Shown here: positions 20,126 through 31,069 of the stretch, one piece after another | Position numbering within the stretch: the first letter of the stretch is position 1 | Layout: the number at the start of each line of letters is the position of its first letter | Source: Sulfuritalea sp. | GTDB taxonomy: Bacteria; Pseudomonadota; Gammaproteobacteria; Burkholderiales; Rhodocyclaceae | Assembly (NCBI GenBank): GCA_016716965.1 | Contig: JADJUP010000003.1 | Coordinates: 1 to 64,000, forward strand | Length of the DNA: 64,000 nucleotides | Direction: 5' to 3' | The notes under the pieces: generated by a model | The model's input: only the letters and a program-made list of their open reading frames with translations | Database searches by the model: none | Told to the model about the DNA's origin: nothing | Made by a program: the position numbers and the translations under genes

Positions 20126-20946
20126 GCCGCACTCCAATCGACGATGCCCATCTGCCAGGTAACGAGCACGATGATGCCGAAGGCGATGCGGTACCAGGCG
20201 AAGGGGGTGAAGTCGTGGGTCGAGATGAAGCGCAGCAGCCAGCGCACACAAAGGAAGGCGGAGACGAAGGAGGCGGCGCAGCCGACGGCCCACAGGCCGA
20301 TGTCGTCGAAGGCCAGCAGGTGGCGTTCCTTGTAGAGCTGGTAGGCGCTGGCGGCCATCAGCGTCGGCACGGCGAGGAAGAAGGAGAATTCGGTGGCGGC
20401 CTTGCGCGAAAGGCCGAACAGCAGGCCGCCGATGATGGTGGCGCCCGAGCGCGAGGTGCCGGGGATCAGGGCGCAGGCCTGGGCCAGGCCGAGCTTGAGC
20501 GCGTCCAGCGGGCTCAGCTGGTCGACGTCCTCGATGCGCACCACGTGCTGGCGCTTTTCGGCCCAGAGGATGATGAAGGCGCCGACGATGAAGGCGGCCG
20601 CCACCGCGACCGGGTTGAACAGCGTGGCCTTGATCAACTTGCCGAAGATCAGGCCGAGGATGGCCAGCGGCAGGAAGGCGATGCCGACATTGAGGACGAA
20701 GCGCCGCGCCGCCGGATCGCTGCCGAGGCCGGTCAGGACGCGGCCGAAGCGCGCGCGATACTCCCAGACGATGGCCAGCATGGCCGCGGCCTGGATCACG
20801 ATCAGGAACAGCTTGCCGCGATCGTCGTTGAACTTCAGCAGGTCGCCGGCGAGGATCAGGTGGCCGGTGGACGAGACCGGCAGGAACTCGGTGAAGCCTT
20901 CGACCAGGCCGAGGATCAGCGCCTGCAGCAGGGGGTGGAAATCCAT
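20122..20946 (-). CDS. uppP: Undecaprenyl-diphosphate phosphatase
   Basis: A 274-residue polytopic membrane enzyme (BacA/UppP) that regenerates undecaprenyl phosphate for peptidoglycan and surface polysaccharides and gives bacitracin tolerance. Signature motifs: ALILGLVEGFTEFLPVSSTG (catalytic Glu) and ACALIPGTSRSGATI (catalytic Ser/Arg). Multiple hydrophobic helices throughout. It appears to be the first gene of the same-strand run toward corA. Confidence 0.97.
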   Translation of the reverse strand: MDFHPLLQALILGLVEGFTEFLPVSSTGHLILAGDLLKFNDDRGKLFLIVIQAAAMLAIVWEYRARFGRVLTGLGSDPAARRFVLNVGIAFLPLAILGLIFGKLIKATLFNPVAVAAAFIVGAFIILWAEKRQHVVRIEDVDQLSPLDALKLGLAQACALIPGTSRSGATIIGGLLFGLSRKAATEFSFFLAVPTLMAASAYQLYKERHLLAFDDIGLWAVGCAASFVSAFLCVRWLLRFISTHDFTPFAWYRIAFGIIVLVTWQMGIVDWSAA

Positions 20947-20985
20947 GTCGGAAGAATAAATTGGCGCCGGGGAAGGGCGCCGAGT

Positions 20986-21225
20986 CTAGCATGCGGCGGT
21001 GTCAGCCTCCAGTTGCGCCAGCCATTCCAGCGCGGCGTCGCGATCCTCGCCGCACATCTCGGTCGAGGGTTGCAGGCCCGAGCAGCAGGACGGACGGCGC
21101 GAACTGCCGAACAGCGTGCAGCGATAGTCGGGCGTCAGGTGCACGCAGGGCTCGCCGGCGGGCTTGTCCAGGGTGCTGATGGAAGGCGCGATGCAGCAGG
21201 CGCCGCAGCCGGGTCGGCAGTTCAT
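20986..21225 (-). CDS. YkgJ-family cysteine cluster protein
   Basis: A 79-residue protein opening with MNCRPGCGACCIAPSIS and continuing GEPCVHLTPDYRCTLFG, RPSCCSGLQPSTEMCGE: the CxxxCxxCC zinc/iron-binding pattern of the YkgJ (UPF0153) family. Function unknown. It stands alone between thiC and uppP. Confidence 0.85.
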   Translation of the reverse strand: MNCRPGCGACCIAPSISTLDKPAGEPCVHLTPDYRCTLFGSSRRPSCCSGLQPSTEMCGEDRDAALEWLAQLEADTAAC

Positions 21226-21242
21226 GGTCTGGAAATCGCCGC

Positions 21243-21268
21243 GTGTGCCGTATCACCAGCGCCGACTC

Positions 21269-21270
<2 letters not shown>
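21243..21270 (-). repeat. Dispersed short repeat, copy 6 (at thiC stop)
   Basis: The minus strand reads AGTCGGCGCTGG then TGATACGGCACAC, directly after the thiC stop codon. Confidence 0.7.
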
Positions 21271-23128
<1,858 letters not shown>

Positions 23129-23263
23129 GGGGCTGGCTCACTTCTGGGACGGCTGGGGCGGAATGTCGAAGCTACTGGAAAGGCGGGGCGAATGCAACCC
23201 GCCGGGCGGCAGGGTTGGTCGCCGGTCGGTACGGCCAGATCCTGTCGAGATTGCGGCAGGGCT

Positions 23264-23539
23264 TTATTCAGCCGCGTCGCGCAGCCTGTTCACCAGCTCG
23301 CTGGTGGCAATACCACCACGTGGTGGAAAGGGGCGAAAGCCGCAGAATTCCGGCGCGGCAGCTTCCTGAGTAGTGACAAGCGCAAGTCGCAGGAGCTGCG
23401 AAATTACGTACCCGACGCTGCAGCCCTCGCGAAGGGCCAGCTCCCTGGCGGCGATGAGCACGTCGTCGTCAATGTCGAGGGTGGTGCGCGCGGTTCGAGA
23501 AGTTGGTGTGGTGGATGGGTCGCGCCGTGGCCTGGCCAT
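23264..23539 (-). CDS. Orphan VapB-like antitoxin
   Basis: A 91-residue protein with an N-terminal ribbon-helix-helix region (RTTLDIDDDVLIAARELALR, SVGYVISQLLRLAL) and a C-terminal tail of the VapB antitoxin type (GFRPFPPRGGIATSELVNRL). In complete systems a PIN-domain VapC toxin follows; here the next gene downstream is thiC and no PIN domain is visible. Its 5' end overlaps the 3' end of the preceding hypothetical by about 70 bases, suggesting disrupted DNA. Confidence 0.65.
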   Translation of the reverse strand: MARPRRDPSTTPTSRTARTTLDIDDDVLIAARELALREGCSVGYVISQLLRLALVTTQEAAAPEFCGFRPFPPRGGIATSELVNRLRDAAE

Positions 23540-23951
23540 CTTCCTGTCCGCTCCTCGTTTTTGTTGTTGTTCCGTATTCGGGGCCGGCTCTGAATGACAG
23601 CATCAAGCGACGAGCTTGCTCTTCAATGGATTGCCACTGGGGCAATAGGTTGGCGGTGTAATTGACCTGTACATTCGCCTTGAACTCTTTCAATTCAAAG
23701 CTGTGCTTACAATCGCCAGCCAACTCATTACCATACACATTCTTGCCACGGGTGCATTGGATGTAGGTTGTCACAACTGCGCCCGGTATTCCCTGCCAGT
23801 AAATCGCGTTGTTCCAATGATTATTTGACCACTCGGTTCCGGGGCCGACCGGAATGGCCGATTGCAAGCCCAGGGCAGGCTGCGCGCGGTACTCGAAATG
23901 CACTTGCGGCGACAGATCTTTGGGGCGACCCGGATCGGTTGGGTCAAGCAT
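23469..23951 (-). pseudogene. C-terminal half of a split hypothetical protein
   Basis: Reads MLDPTDPGRPKDLSPQVHFE, WSNNHWNNAIYWQGIP, VVTTYIQCTRGKNVYGNELA, CKHSFELKEFKANVQVNYTA. Unrecognised. It starts 8 bases after the stop of the next gene upstream; deleting one T near 23964 would fuse the two (EKNS...SFDMLDPTDPG) into one protein of about 270 residues. The last residues run into the VapB-like gene and look unnatural. Confidence 0.5.
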
Positions 23952-23958
23952 GTCAAAA

Positions 23959-24285
23959 CTAGAACGAGTTCTTCTCGCTCTCCGGTGTGCGCACTGGCTT
24001 GGTCTTTTTGGGTGCCCAGGAATCCTCGCCTTCGTATTCGACCGGAAAGAACAGGTAGTTCGCCGGAATCGCCAGCCGCACACCGTGCGCGGCGCCAAGC
24101 CTCGGCGGAGTGTTTTGCTCATACGGACTGATCGGAATGCCAAGAAACGAGCGCTGCTCGGCCCCCGCCCCACAGTTTGGCGAGCGACGTCGTCCAATCA
24201 GCGCGGCGCACAGCAGGAGCCAAAGCACCCATTTGCGCCAATTTTCTTCTTGAACCAAAGGAGTCGGCATTAGATTCCTTTTCAT
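23959..24285 (-). CDS. Hypothetical exported or anchored protein (N-terminal half)
   Basis: 108 residues with one hydrophobic segment (WVLWLLLCAALIG) that could anchor or export the product, then a soluble part containing HGVRLAIPANYLFFPVEYEG. Not recognised. It is AT-richer than its neighbours. It is probably the N-terminal part of a single gene continued at 23951-23469 after a one-base frameshift. The following 137 bases to the esterase gene contain nothing recognisable. Confidence 0.5.
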   Translation of the reverse strand: MKRNLMPTPLVQEENWRKWVLWLLLCAALIGRRRSPNCGAGAEQRSFLGIPISPYEQNTPPRLGAAHGVRLAIPANYLFFPVEYEGEDSWAPKKTKPVRTPESEKNSF

Positions 24286-24422
24286 CGCATCGAATTCAAA
24301 AGGCTGCTTTCAGATGTAGGCAGACGCAAATTGGCCCGTGCCAAACTGCGATCGAGATTACGCGAACGTAAAGTATCCGTCCAGCATGGTCGGGCGGCGC
24401 GACCGGACCAACCGCGCAGGCG

Positions 24423-25058
24423 CTAGCCCGCGAATCCGATCTTCTTCAATTCCGCGTGGATCAGTTCGCCGAGCCGGGCATGGCCGGCGGCGTTGGGATG
24501 GATCTGGTCGCCCTTGAGCGCGGTGTCGGAAAGCACCTTGGGGATTGCTTCCTCGATCAGCGGGAGCTTCTTGTCCCTGGCGAGATCGGCGTAGAAGTCG
24601 GGCGGCGAAAGGCTGTTGAACACGGCGCCGGCGAGGCTGGGTTTGGGCGTGGCCAGCAGCACGACCTTGGCGCCCGTGGCGCGCGCCAGGTCGACAATGC
24701 GCCCGAGGTTGGCCACGGTCTGCCCCGGCGGAAGCTTGCGCAGCATGTCGTTGCCGCCCAGCGTCACCAGCACCAGTTTCGGCTGGTGTTCTTCGAGCAG
24801 CGCCGGCAGGCGTTCCAGCGCGCCGGCACTGGTGTCGCCGCTGACGCCGCCGTTGATCACCACCCAGCCGGTGCGCTGTCCGAGCAGGGTGGGCCAGTCT
24901 TCGCCGGGCCTGACGCCGTGCGGCGCGGTCAGGCTGTCGCCGAGCGCCAGCACCTTGCTGCCGGCAGGCAGGGGCGATTCCTTGCTGCCGCCGCAGGCCG
25001 CCAGCGCCAGCAGCAGCGCGGTCAGTGCGAGGCGAATCAGGATGGCAAGGGTGCTCAC
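24423..25058 (-). CDS. GDSL-type esterase/lipase, TesA-like lipoprotein
   Basis: A 211-residue SGNH hydrolase. The start is GTG 25058, overlapping the guaC stop (GTGA). N-terminal lipobox LLLALAACGGS suggests a lipoprotein. Catalytic blocks: VLALGDSLTAPHGV (Ser), INGGVSGDTSAGAL (Gly), LVTLGGNDMLR (Asn), and KGDQIHPNAAGHA (Asp/His). This is the TesA/arylesterase subfamily, which hydrolyses thioesters and short-chain esters in the periplasm. Confidence 0.9.
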   Translation of the reverse strand: MSTLAILIRLALTALLLALAACGGSKESPLPAGSKVLALGDSLTAPHGVRPGEDWPTLLGQRTGWVVINGGVSGDTSAGALERLPALLEEHQPKLVLVTLGGNDMLRKLPPGQTVANLGRIVDLARATGAKVVLLATPKPSLAGAVFNSLSPPDFYADLARDKKLPLIEEAIPKVLSDTALKGDQIHPNAAGHARLGELIHAELKKIGFAG

Positions 25059-26095
25059 GACTGGCCGAATACCTCGTTCAACTGCCGTGCGACTCGGACG
25101 AAGGTGGTGCGCTTGGACAGCTCCTTGAGCTTGCGCGCGCCGACGTAGGTGCAGGCCGAGCGAACGCCGCCGAGAATCTCCTGCACCGTGGCCTCGACCG
25201 GACCGCGGCAGTCGAGCAGCACTTCCTTGCCTTCGCTGGCGCGGTAATGCGCGACGCCGCCGGAGTGAAGGTCCATCGCGGCGCGCGAACTCATGCCGTA
25301 GAAACGCATCTTGCGTTCGCCGTCCCGCTCGATGACCTCGCCCATGCATTCGTCGTGGCCGGCGAGCATCCCGCCGAGCATGACGAAGTCGGCGCCGCCG
25401 CCGAAGGCCTTGGCCAGGTCGCCGGCCGAAGTGCAGCCGCCGTCGGCGCAGATCAGGCCGCCCAGGCCGTGGGCGGCGTCGGCGCATTCGATGATGGCCG
25501 AGAGCTGCGGGTAGCCGACGCCGGTCATCTTGCGCGTGGTGCATACCGAGCCGGGGCCGATGCCGACCTTGACGATGTCGGCGCCGTCGAGGATCAGTTC
25601 CTCGGCCATCTCGCCCGTGACCACGTTGCCGGCCATGATGGTGATCTTCGGGTAGGCCCCGCGCAGCTTGTGAAGGAAATCGACGAAGGCCTTGGTGTAG
25701 CCGTTGGCGACATCGACGCAGACCATGGTGATGGCGCCGCCGCAGCGTGCCTCGACGCGGCGGAACTTCTCGTAGTCCTCGCTGGTGATGCCCATCGAGT
25801 AGAACACCGTGGCGCCGGCAGGGAGTGCGATGAAGAAGGCAGCAAGCGCATCCTCGGCGTAATGCTTGTGCAGGGCGGTGGCCATGCCGTGGCGGGCCAG
25901 GGCGCGTGCCATCTCGAAGGTGCCCACGGTGTCCATGTTCGCCGCGAAGATGGGTACGCCGGTGTAGCTGCGACCCGAGTGGCGGAAGACGAATTCGCGC
26001 GAAATGTCGACCTCCGAGCGCGAGGTCAGCGTCGAGCGCTTGGGTCGGATCAGCACGTCCTGGAAATCGAGCTTGAGTTCTTCTTCGATGCGCAT
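25055..26095 (-). CDS. guaC: GMP reductase
   Basis: 346 residues; converts GMP to IMP with NADPH. Start ATG 26095 (MRIEEELKLDFQDVLIRPK) has a GGGAG ribosome site; an in-frame ATG 33 bases upstream is less likely. The catalytic cysteine loop is VKVGIGPGSVCTTRKMTGVG, with VYRHSGRS-like FVFRHSGRSYTGVPIFAANM and IICADGG-like LICADGGCTSAGDLAKAFGG of the IMPDH/GMPR family; no CBS domains, which separates it from guaB. It overlaps the esterase downstream. Confidence 0.93.
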   Translation of the reverse strand: MRIEEELKLDFQDVLIRPKRSTLTSRSEVDISREFVFRHSGRSYTGVPIFAANMDTVGTFEMARALARHGMATALHKHYAEDALAAFFIALPAGATVFYSMGITSEDYEKFRRVEARCGGAITMVCVDVANGYTKAFVDFLHKLRGAYPKITIMAGNVVTGEMAEELILDGADIVKVGIGPGSVCTTRKMTGVGYPQLSAIIECADAAHGLGGLICADGGCTSAGDLAKAFGGGADFVMLGGMLAGHDECMGEVIERDGERKMRFYGMSSRAAMDLHSGGVAHYRASEGKEVLLDCRGPVEATVQEILGGVRSACTYVGARKLKELSKRTTFVRVARQLNEVFGQS

Positions 26096-26229
26096 AGCGG
26101 GCTCCCTGCCTTGCCGGTACGGCCGCAACGGGTGTCAGCCGGTGGCCATCTTCGCCGACTTTACCCCGGAACGCAGGGCCGGGGCAGCGCCCACAGGGAG
26201 TTGACCGGGAAGCGTGGATCCGTATACTG

Positions 26230-26243
26230 ACTGACCGGTCAGT
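26230..26243. promoter_or_regulatory. TetR operator, 14-bp perfect palindrome
   Basis: ACTGACCGGTCAGT ends 15 bases before the tetR start codon. TGACYGRTCA-type palindromes are the standard operator of efflux-linked TetR repressors, so it is probably where the TetR product represses its own operon. Confidence 0.85.
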
Positions 26244-26258
26244 AACTAGGTCATTGCC

Positions 26259-26894
26259 ATGGATATTGCGACCCCCAGCCGACAACGGCGCAAGGAAGCC
26301 CGCCCCGGAGAGCTGACGGCGGCGGCGCTGGAGCTCTTCGTCGAAAAAGGCTTCGCCGGCACGCGGCTGGAAGACGTGGCGGCGCGCGCCGGCGTGTCCA
26401 AGGGCACGCTCTATCTTTACTTCGACAGCAAGGAAGCCCTGTTCAAGGCGGTGATCCAGGAGGGCATCGTCCCCATCCTGGAAGCCGGCGCCGGATTGGT
26501 CGACAGCTTCACCGGCAGCAGCGCCGAGTTGCTGCGCCGGCTGATCCTGGAATGGTGGCAGCGCATCGGTGCCAGCTCGCTGGCCGGCGTGCCCAAGCTG
26601 ATGATCAGCGAGGCCGGCAACTTCCCCGAACTGGCCTCCTACTACAACGACACCGTGATCACCCGCGGCCGCGAGCTGATGCGCCGCGTCCTGCAACGCG
26701 GCATGGCGCGCGCCGAATTCCGCAGCGTCGACCTCGAAACCGCGATCGACGTGATCTTCGCACCGGTGCTGATGATGCTGATCTGGCAGTACTCCCTCGG
26801 CGCCTGCGGTTGCGGCAAGCACGACCCCGAAACCTATCTGGCGACGCACCTCGACATCGCACTGCGCGGACTCTCCGCCGGGGAGGTTGCATGA
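26259..26894 (+). CDS. TetR-family repressor of the RND efflux operon
   Basis: A 211-residue regulator. N-terminal helix-turn-helix: AALELFVEKGFAGTRLEDVA, ARAGVSKGTLYLYFDSKEAL. The C-terminal ligand-binding domain resembles TetR_C of AcrR/TtgR-like proteins, with a late Cys pair (GACGCGKHD) that could sense oxidants or metals. It is first in the operon; its stop overlaps the adaptor start (GCATGATG), and it has its own operator just upstream. Confidence 0.92.
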   Translation: MDIATPSRQRRKEARPGELTAAALELFVEKGFAGTRLEDVAARAGVSKGTLYLYFDSKEALFKAVIQEGIVPILEAGAGLVDSFTGSSAELLRRLILEWWQRIGASSLAGVPKLMISEAGNFPELASYYNDTVITRGRELMRRVLQRGMARAEFRSVDLETAIDVIFAPVLMMLIWQYSLGACGCGKHDPETYLATHLDIALRGLSAGEVA

Positions 26895-28000
26895 TGCGCG
26901 ATCGTCGTTTGCGGCAGGGCCTGGCCGCGGTTTCGGTTCTGGCCCTGCTGACAGCCTGCGGCGACTCGCCGCGCGAAGAAAAGGCGCCGCCGCCGGCCAA
27001 GCCGGCACTGAGCGTGACCACCGTGCAGCCGCAGACCCTCGACTGGCCGCAGACCCTCACCGCCGGCGGCAATGTCGCTGCCTGGCAGGAGGCCATCATC
27101 GGCCCGGAGATCGCCAACCACCGCATCGTCGAGGTTCGCGCCAGCGTTGGCGATGTCGTCGCGCGCGGACAGTTGTTGGCGCGCATCGCACCCGAGACGG
27201 TGGAGGCGGAGTTTGCCGAAACTCGCGCCGGCGTCGCCGAGGCCGAGGCGGCGCTGGCCGAGGCGCGTGCCAGCCTGGAACGCGCGCGCCAGTTGCGCGA
27301 CAAGGGCTTCTACAGCGCCCAGCAGCTCAGTCAGGCGCAGGCCGCGGCGGAAACCGCTTTGGCGCGGGTCGCGGCAGCGAAGGCGCGCCAGCAAAGTGCC
27401 GGACTGCGCAAATCGAAGACCGAGATCCTCGCGCCCGATGCCGGCATCATTTCGGCGCGCAGCGCCACGGTCGGCGCCACGGTGCAGCCGGGGCAGGAGC
27501 TGTTCCGCCTGATTCGCGGCAGCCGCCTGGAATGGCGCGCCGAGATCGGCGCCGCCGACCTGTCGCGCCTGCAGCCAGGCGTGCCGGCCAGCGTGATCAC
27601 TCCGGCCGGCGAACGCTTGGAGGGCAAGCTGCGCGCGCTGGCGCCGACGGTGGATACGCGCACCCATACCGCGCTGGTCTATGTCGATCTGCCGGCCGAT
27701 GCGGCAAAACGCATCAGCGCCGGCATGTTCGCCCGCGGCGAGTTCCGCCTCGGCGCGAAACCGGCGCTGACCGTGCCGCAATCTGCCTTGCTGCTGCGCG
27801 AAGGCTTCGCCTACGTCTTTCGCTACGAGGGCGGCAAGGTACAGCAGCTCAAGGTCACGCCCGGGCGCCGCGTCGATGACCGCGTCGAGGTCACCGGGCT
27901 CGACCCGGCCAGCCGCGTGGTGGCCAGCGGCGTCGGCTTCCTCGCCGATGGCGATGCCGTGCGCGTGATCGAGGGCAACGAGGCGAACCAAGGCAAATGA
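26891..28000 (+). CDS. RND efflux periplasmic adaptor (MFP), pump 1
   Basis: A 369-residue lipoprotein of the HlyD/AcrA family. Lipobox VLALLTACGD; barrel-sandwich and alpha-hairpin regions (ASVGDVVARGQLLARIAPET, coiled coil 120-180), beta-barrel TVDTRTHTALVYVDLP. It connects the RND pump to an outer-membrane channel. Overlaps tetR (ATGATG) and pump 1 by 4 bases. Confidence 0.93.
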   Translation: MMRDRRLRQGLAAVSVLALLTACGDSPREEKAPPPAKPALSVTTVQPQTLDWPQTLTAGGNVAAWQEAIIGPEIANHRIVEVRASVGDVVARGQLLARIAPETVEAEFAETRAGVAEAEAALAEARASLERARQLRDKGFYSAQQLSQAQAAAETALARVAAAKARQQSAGLRKSKTEILAPDAGIISARSATVGATVQPGQELFRLIRGSRLEWRAEIGAADLSRLQPGVPASVITPAGERLEGKLRALAPTVDTRTHTALVYVDLPADAAKRISAGMFARGEFRLGAKPALTVPQSALLLREGFAYVFRYEGGKVQQLKVTPGRRVDDRVEVTGLDPASRVVASGVGFLADGDAVRVIEGNEANQGK

Positions 28001-31000
28001 ACGTCTCCGCCTGGTCGATCCGCAACCCCATCCCTGCGGTGCTGCTGTTCCTGCTGCTGACGCTGGCGGGCCTGCTGGCCTTCAAGAACATGCGCATCCA
28101 GCAGTTCATGGACATCGACCTGCCGACGGTGACGGTGACGGCGACCCTGCCGGGCGCCGCGCCGGCGCAGCTGGAAACCGAGGTGGCGCGCAAGATCGAG
28201 AACGCCGTGGCCACCCTGCAGGGCATCAAGCACATCTACACCAAGGTGCAGGACGGTACGGCGCTGGTCACCGTCGAATTCCGCATCGAAAAATCAAGCC
28301 AGGAGGCGCTTGACGAGGTGCGCGACGCGGTATCGCGCATCCGTGCCGACCTGCCGGGGGATCTGCGGGACCCGGTGATCACCAAGATGAACGTCGCCGG
28401 CGCGCCCATCCTGACCTACACGGTGGCGTCGACGCGGATGGACGAGGAGGCCCTCTCATGGTTCGTCGATAACACGGTCGCCAAGGCCATGCTCAGCGTG
28501 CGCGGCGTCGGCGCCGTGGCCCGCGTCGGCGGCGTCACGCGCGAGGTGCGCGTCGAGCTCGATCCGGATCGCCTGCTGGCGCTGCGCGCCACGGCGGGCG
28601 ACGTCTCGCGGCAGTTGCGCCTGGTACAGCAGGAAGCCTCGGGCGGCCGGGCCGATATCGGCGGCGCGGAACAGTCGGTGCGCACCATTGCCACTGTTCA
28701 ATCCGCTGCCGAGGTGGCCGCGATCGAAATCGCGCTCGCCGACGGCCGTCGGGTGAAACTGGGAGAGCTCGGCACGGTGAGCGACACCGTCGCCGAGCAG
28801 CGTTCGGCGGCGCTGCTCAACGGCAAGCCGGTGGTCGGCTTCGAGATCACGCGCAGCAAGGGCGCCAGCGAAGTCGATGTCGCCGAGGGTGCGCGCGCCG
28901 CGCTCGAGAAGCTGCAGCGCGAGCATCCCGATATCGTGGTCACCGAGGCCTTCAATTTCGTCGACCCGGTGATCGAGAATTTCGAAGGTTCGATGGCGCT
29001 GCTGGTCGAGGGCGCCATCCTCGCCGTGCTGGTGGTCTGGCTGTTCCTGCGCGATGGCCGCGCCACCTTCGTCTCGGCCACGGCCCTGCCGCTGTCGGCG
29101 ATTCCCACCTTCGCCGTGATGTACCTGATGGGCTTCACGCTCAACGTCGTGACCCTGCTGTCGATGTCGCTGGTGGTCGGCATCCTGGTCGATGACGCGA
29201 TCGTCGAGATCGAGAACATCATGCGCCACCTGCGCGAAGGCAAGCCGCCCTACCAGGCGGCGATGGAAGCCGCCGACGAGATCGGCCTGGCGGTGATCGC
29301 CACCACCTTCACCCTGATCGCGGTCTTCCTGCCGACGGCCTTCATGGGCGGGGTGGCGGGCAAGTTCTTCGTCCAGTTCGGCTGGACCGCGGCGATCGCG
29401 GTGTTCTTCTCGCTGGTGGTGGCGCGCATGCTGACGCCGATGATGGCGGCCTACATGCTGCGCCCGCCGCGCGGCGAGCATCGCGAACCGGGCTGGATGC
29501 GCCTGTACACCGGCTGGGTGACCTGGTGCCTCAAGCATCGGGTGCTGACGCTGCTAGGCGCCGCGGGCTTTTTCTTCGGCTCGTTTGCGCTGGTGCCGCT
29601 GCTGCCGACCGGATTCCTGCCGCCGGACGATCTGTCGCAGACGCAGGTGTACATCTCCCTGCCGCCGGGCAGCAGCTTCCGCGACACTCGGGCGGCGGCC
29701 GAGCAGGCGCGCGCGATCGTCGCCCGCAACCCGCACGTGAAGATGGTCTACACGGCCATCGGCGGCGGCGCGGCCGGCAGCGACCCCTTCATGCCGCGTG
29801 GCGCGGCCGAGGTGCGCAAGGCGACGCTGACCATCAACCTGACGCCGCGCAAGGACCGTGGCGGCGTCACCAAGCAGGCCGTCGAGCAGGAATTGCGCGA
29901 GGCCATGCTGGACCTGCCCGGCGTGCAGTACAAGGTCGGCCTCGGCGGTTCCAACGAGAAGTACATCCTGGTACTGGCGAGCGAGAACGGCCCGGCGCTG
30001 GCCGAGCATGCGCGCAAGGTGGAACGCGAGCTGCGCACGATTCCGGGCATCGGCGCCGTTACCAGCACCGCCAGCCTGACGCGCCCGGAGCTGGTGGTGA
30101 CGCCGGATTTCCCTCGCATGGCCGACCTCGGCGTCAGCTCGGCGGCGATCGCCGACGTGCTGCGCATCGCCACCGCCGGCGACTACGACCAGAGCATGCC
30201 CAAGCTCAACCTGGCGCAGCGCCAGGTGCCCATCGTCGTCAAGCTGCCGGCGGCGGCGCGCCAGGACATTGGCCTGCTGTCGCGGCTGACGGTGCCGGGC
30301 AAGCATGGCCCGGTGATGATCGGTGCCGTCGCCACACTCGCCATCACCGGCGGCCCCGCCGAGATCTCTCGCTACGACCGACAGCGCAACGTCAATTTCG
30401 AGATCGAGCTGAACACCCAGCCGCTGGGCGAAGTGGAAAAGCAGGCGCTGGCCCTGCCCAGCCTGAAGACCCTGCCGCCGGGCATCCTGCAGACCACGGT
30501 GGGCGATGCCGAGGCCATGGCCGAGCTGTTCGAAAGTTTTTCCCTGGCGATGCTGACCGGCGTGCTCTGCATTTACGTTGTCCTGGTGCTGCTGTTCAAG
30601 GACTTCGTGCAGCCGGTGACGATTCTCGCCGCGCTGGTGCTCTCGGTGCCGGGCGCCTTCCTCGCCCTGTTCGTGACGCAGACGGCGCTCTCGATGCCGT
30701 CGATGATCGGCCTGATCATGCTGATGGGCATCGCCACCAAGAACTCGATCCTGTTGATCGACTACGTGGTGCTGGCGCGTCGCGAACACGGCCTGGATCG
30801 CTGGCATGCCCTGCTCGACGCCTGCCGCAAGCGCGCCCGGCCGATCGTGATGACCACCGTGGCGATGGGCGCCGGCATGATGCCGATCGCCATCGGGCTG
30901 GGCACCGACCCGAGCTTTCGCGCGCCGATGGCCATCGTCGTCATCGGCGGCCTGATCACCTCGACCTTTCTCAGCCTGCTGGTGATCCCAGTGGTGTTCA

Positions 31001-31059
31001 CCTACGTCGATGACGTCATCCACCGCGTGCAGGGCCTCCTGCCCAAGCCGCACGCCTGA
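27997..31059 (+). CDS. RND efflux pump 1, inner-membrane transporter
   Basis: 1020 residues, twelve helices with two large periplasmic loops. Typical AcrB/MexB-like blocks: SIRNPIPAVLLFLLLTLAGL, TVTATLPGAAPAQLETEVAR, proton relay helix SLVVGILVDDAIVEIENIMR with paired aspartates, helix 10 LIMLMGIATKNSILLIDYVV. A proton antiporter expelling small molecules. The sequence is nearer the HAE-1/unknown-substrate branch than to CusA-type metal pumps. Third gene of the TetR operon. Confidence 0.95.
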   Translation: MNVSAWSIRNPIPAVLLFLLLTLAGLLAFKNMRIQQFMDIDLPTVTVTATLPGAAPAQLETEVARKIENAVATLQGIKHIYTKVQDGTALVTVEFRIEKSSQEALDEVRDAVSRIRADLPGDLRDPVITKMNVAGAPILTYTVASTRMDEEALSWFVDNTVAKAMLSVRGVGAVARVGGVTREVRVELDPDRLLALRATAGDVSRQLRLVQQEASGGRADIGGAEQSVRTIATVQSAAEVAAIEIALADGRRVKLGELGTVSDTVAEQRSAALLNGKPVVGFEITRSKGASEVDVAEGARAALEKLQREHPDIVVTEAFNFVDPVIENFEGSMALLVEGAILAVLVVWLFLRDGRATFVSATALPLSAIPTFAVMYLMGFTLNVVTLLSMSLVVGILVDDAIVEIENIMRHLREGKPPYQAAMEAADEIGLAVIATTFTLIAVFLPTAFMGGVAGKFFVQFGWTAAIAVFFSLVVARMLTPMMAAYMLRPPRGEHREPGWMRLYTGWVTWCLKHRVLTLLGAAGFFFGSFALVPLLPTGFLPPDDLSQTQVYISLPPGSSFRDTRAAAEQARAIVARNPHVKMVYTAIGGGAAGSDPFMPRGAAEVRKATLTINLTPRKDRGGVTKQAVEQELREAMLDLPGVQYKVGLGGSNEKYILVLASENGPALAEHARKVERELRTIPGIGAVTSTASLTRPELVVTPDFPRMADLGVSSAAIADVLRIATAGDYDQSMPKLNLAQRQVPIVVKLPAAARQDIGLLSRLTVPGKHGPVMIGAVATLAITGGPAEISRYDRQRNVNFEIELNTQPLGEVEKQALALPSLKTLPPGILQTTVGDAEAMAELFESFSLAMLTGVLCIYVVLVLLFKDFVQPVTILAALVLSVPGAFLALFVTQTALSMPSMIGLIMLMGIATKNSILLIDYVVLARREHGLDRWHALLDACRKRARPIVMTTVAMGAGMMPIAIGLGTDPSFRAPMAIVVIGGLITSTFLSLLVIPVVFTYVDDVIHRVQGLLPKPHA

Positions 31060-31069
31060 AGGAGCTTTC

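Noticed and set aside
20123..20160. ATG start further upstream for the YqiA-like gene
   Set aside because: No in-frame ATG gives a sensible N-terminus; TTG 20125 overlapping the uppP stop yields the family's normal LILYLHGF opening.
23129..23263. Possible TPP riboswitch ahead of thiC
   Set aside because: The CTGAGA and ACCTGATC-type conserved blocks of the thi box are missing on the minus strand.
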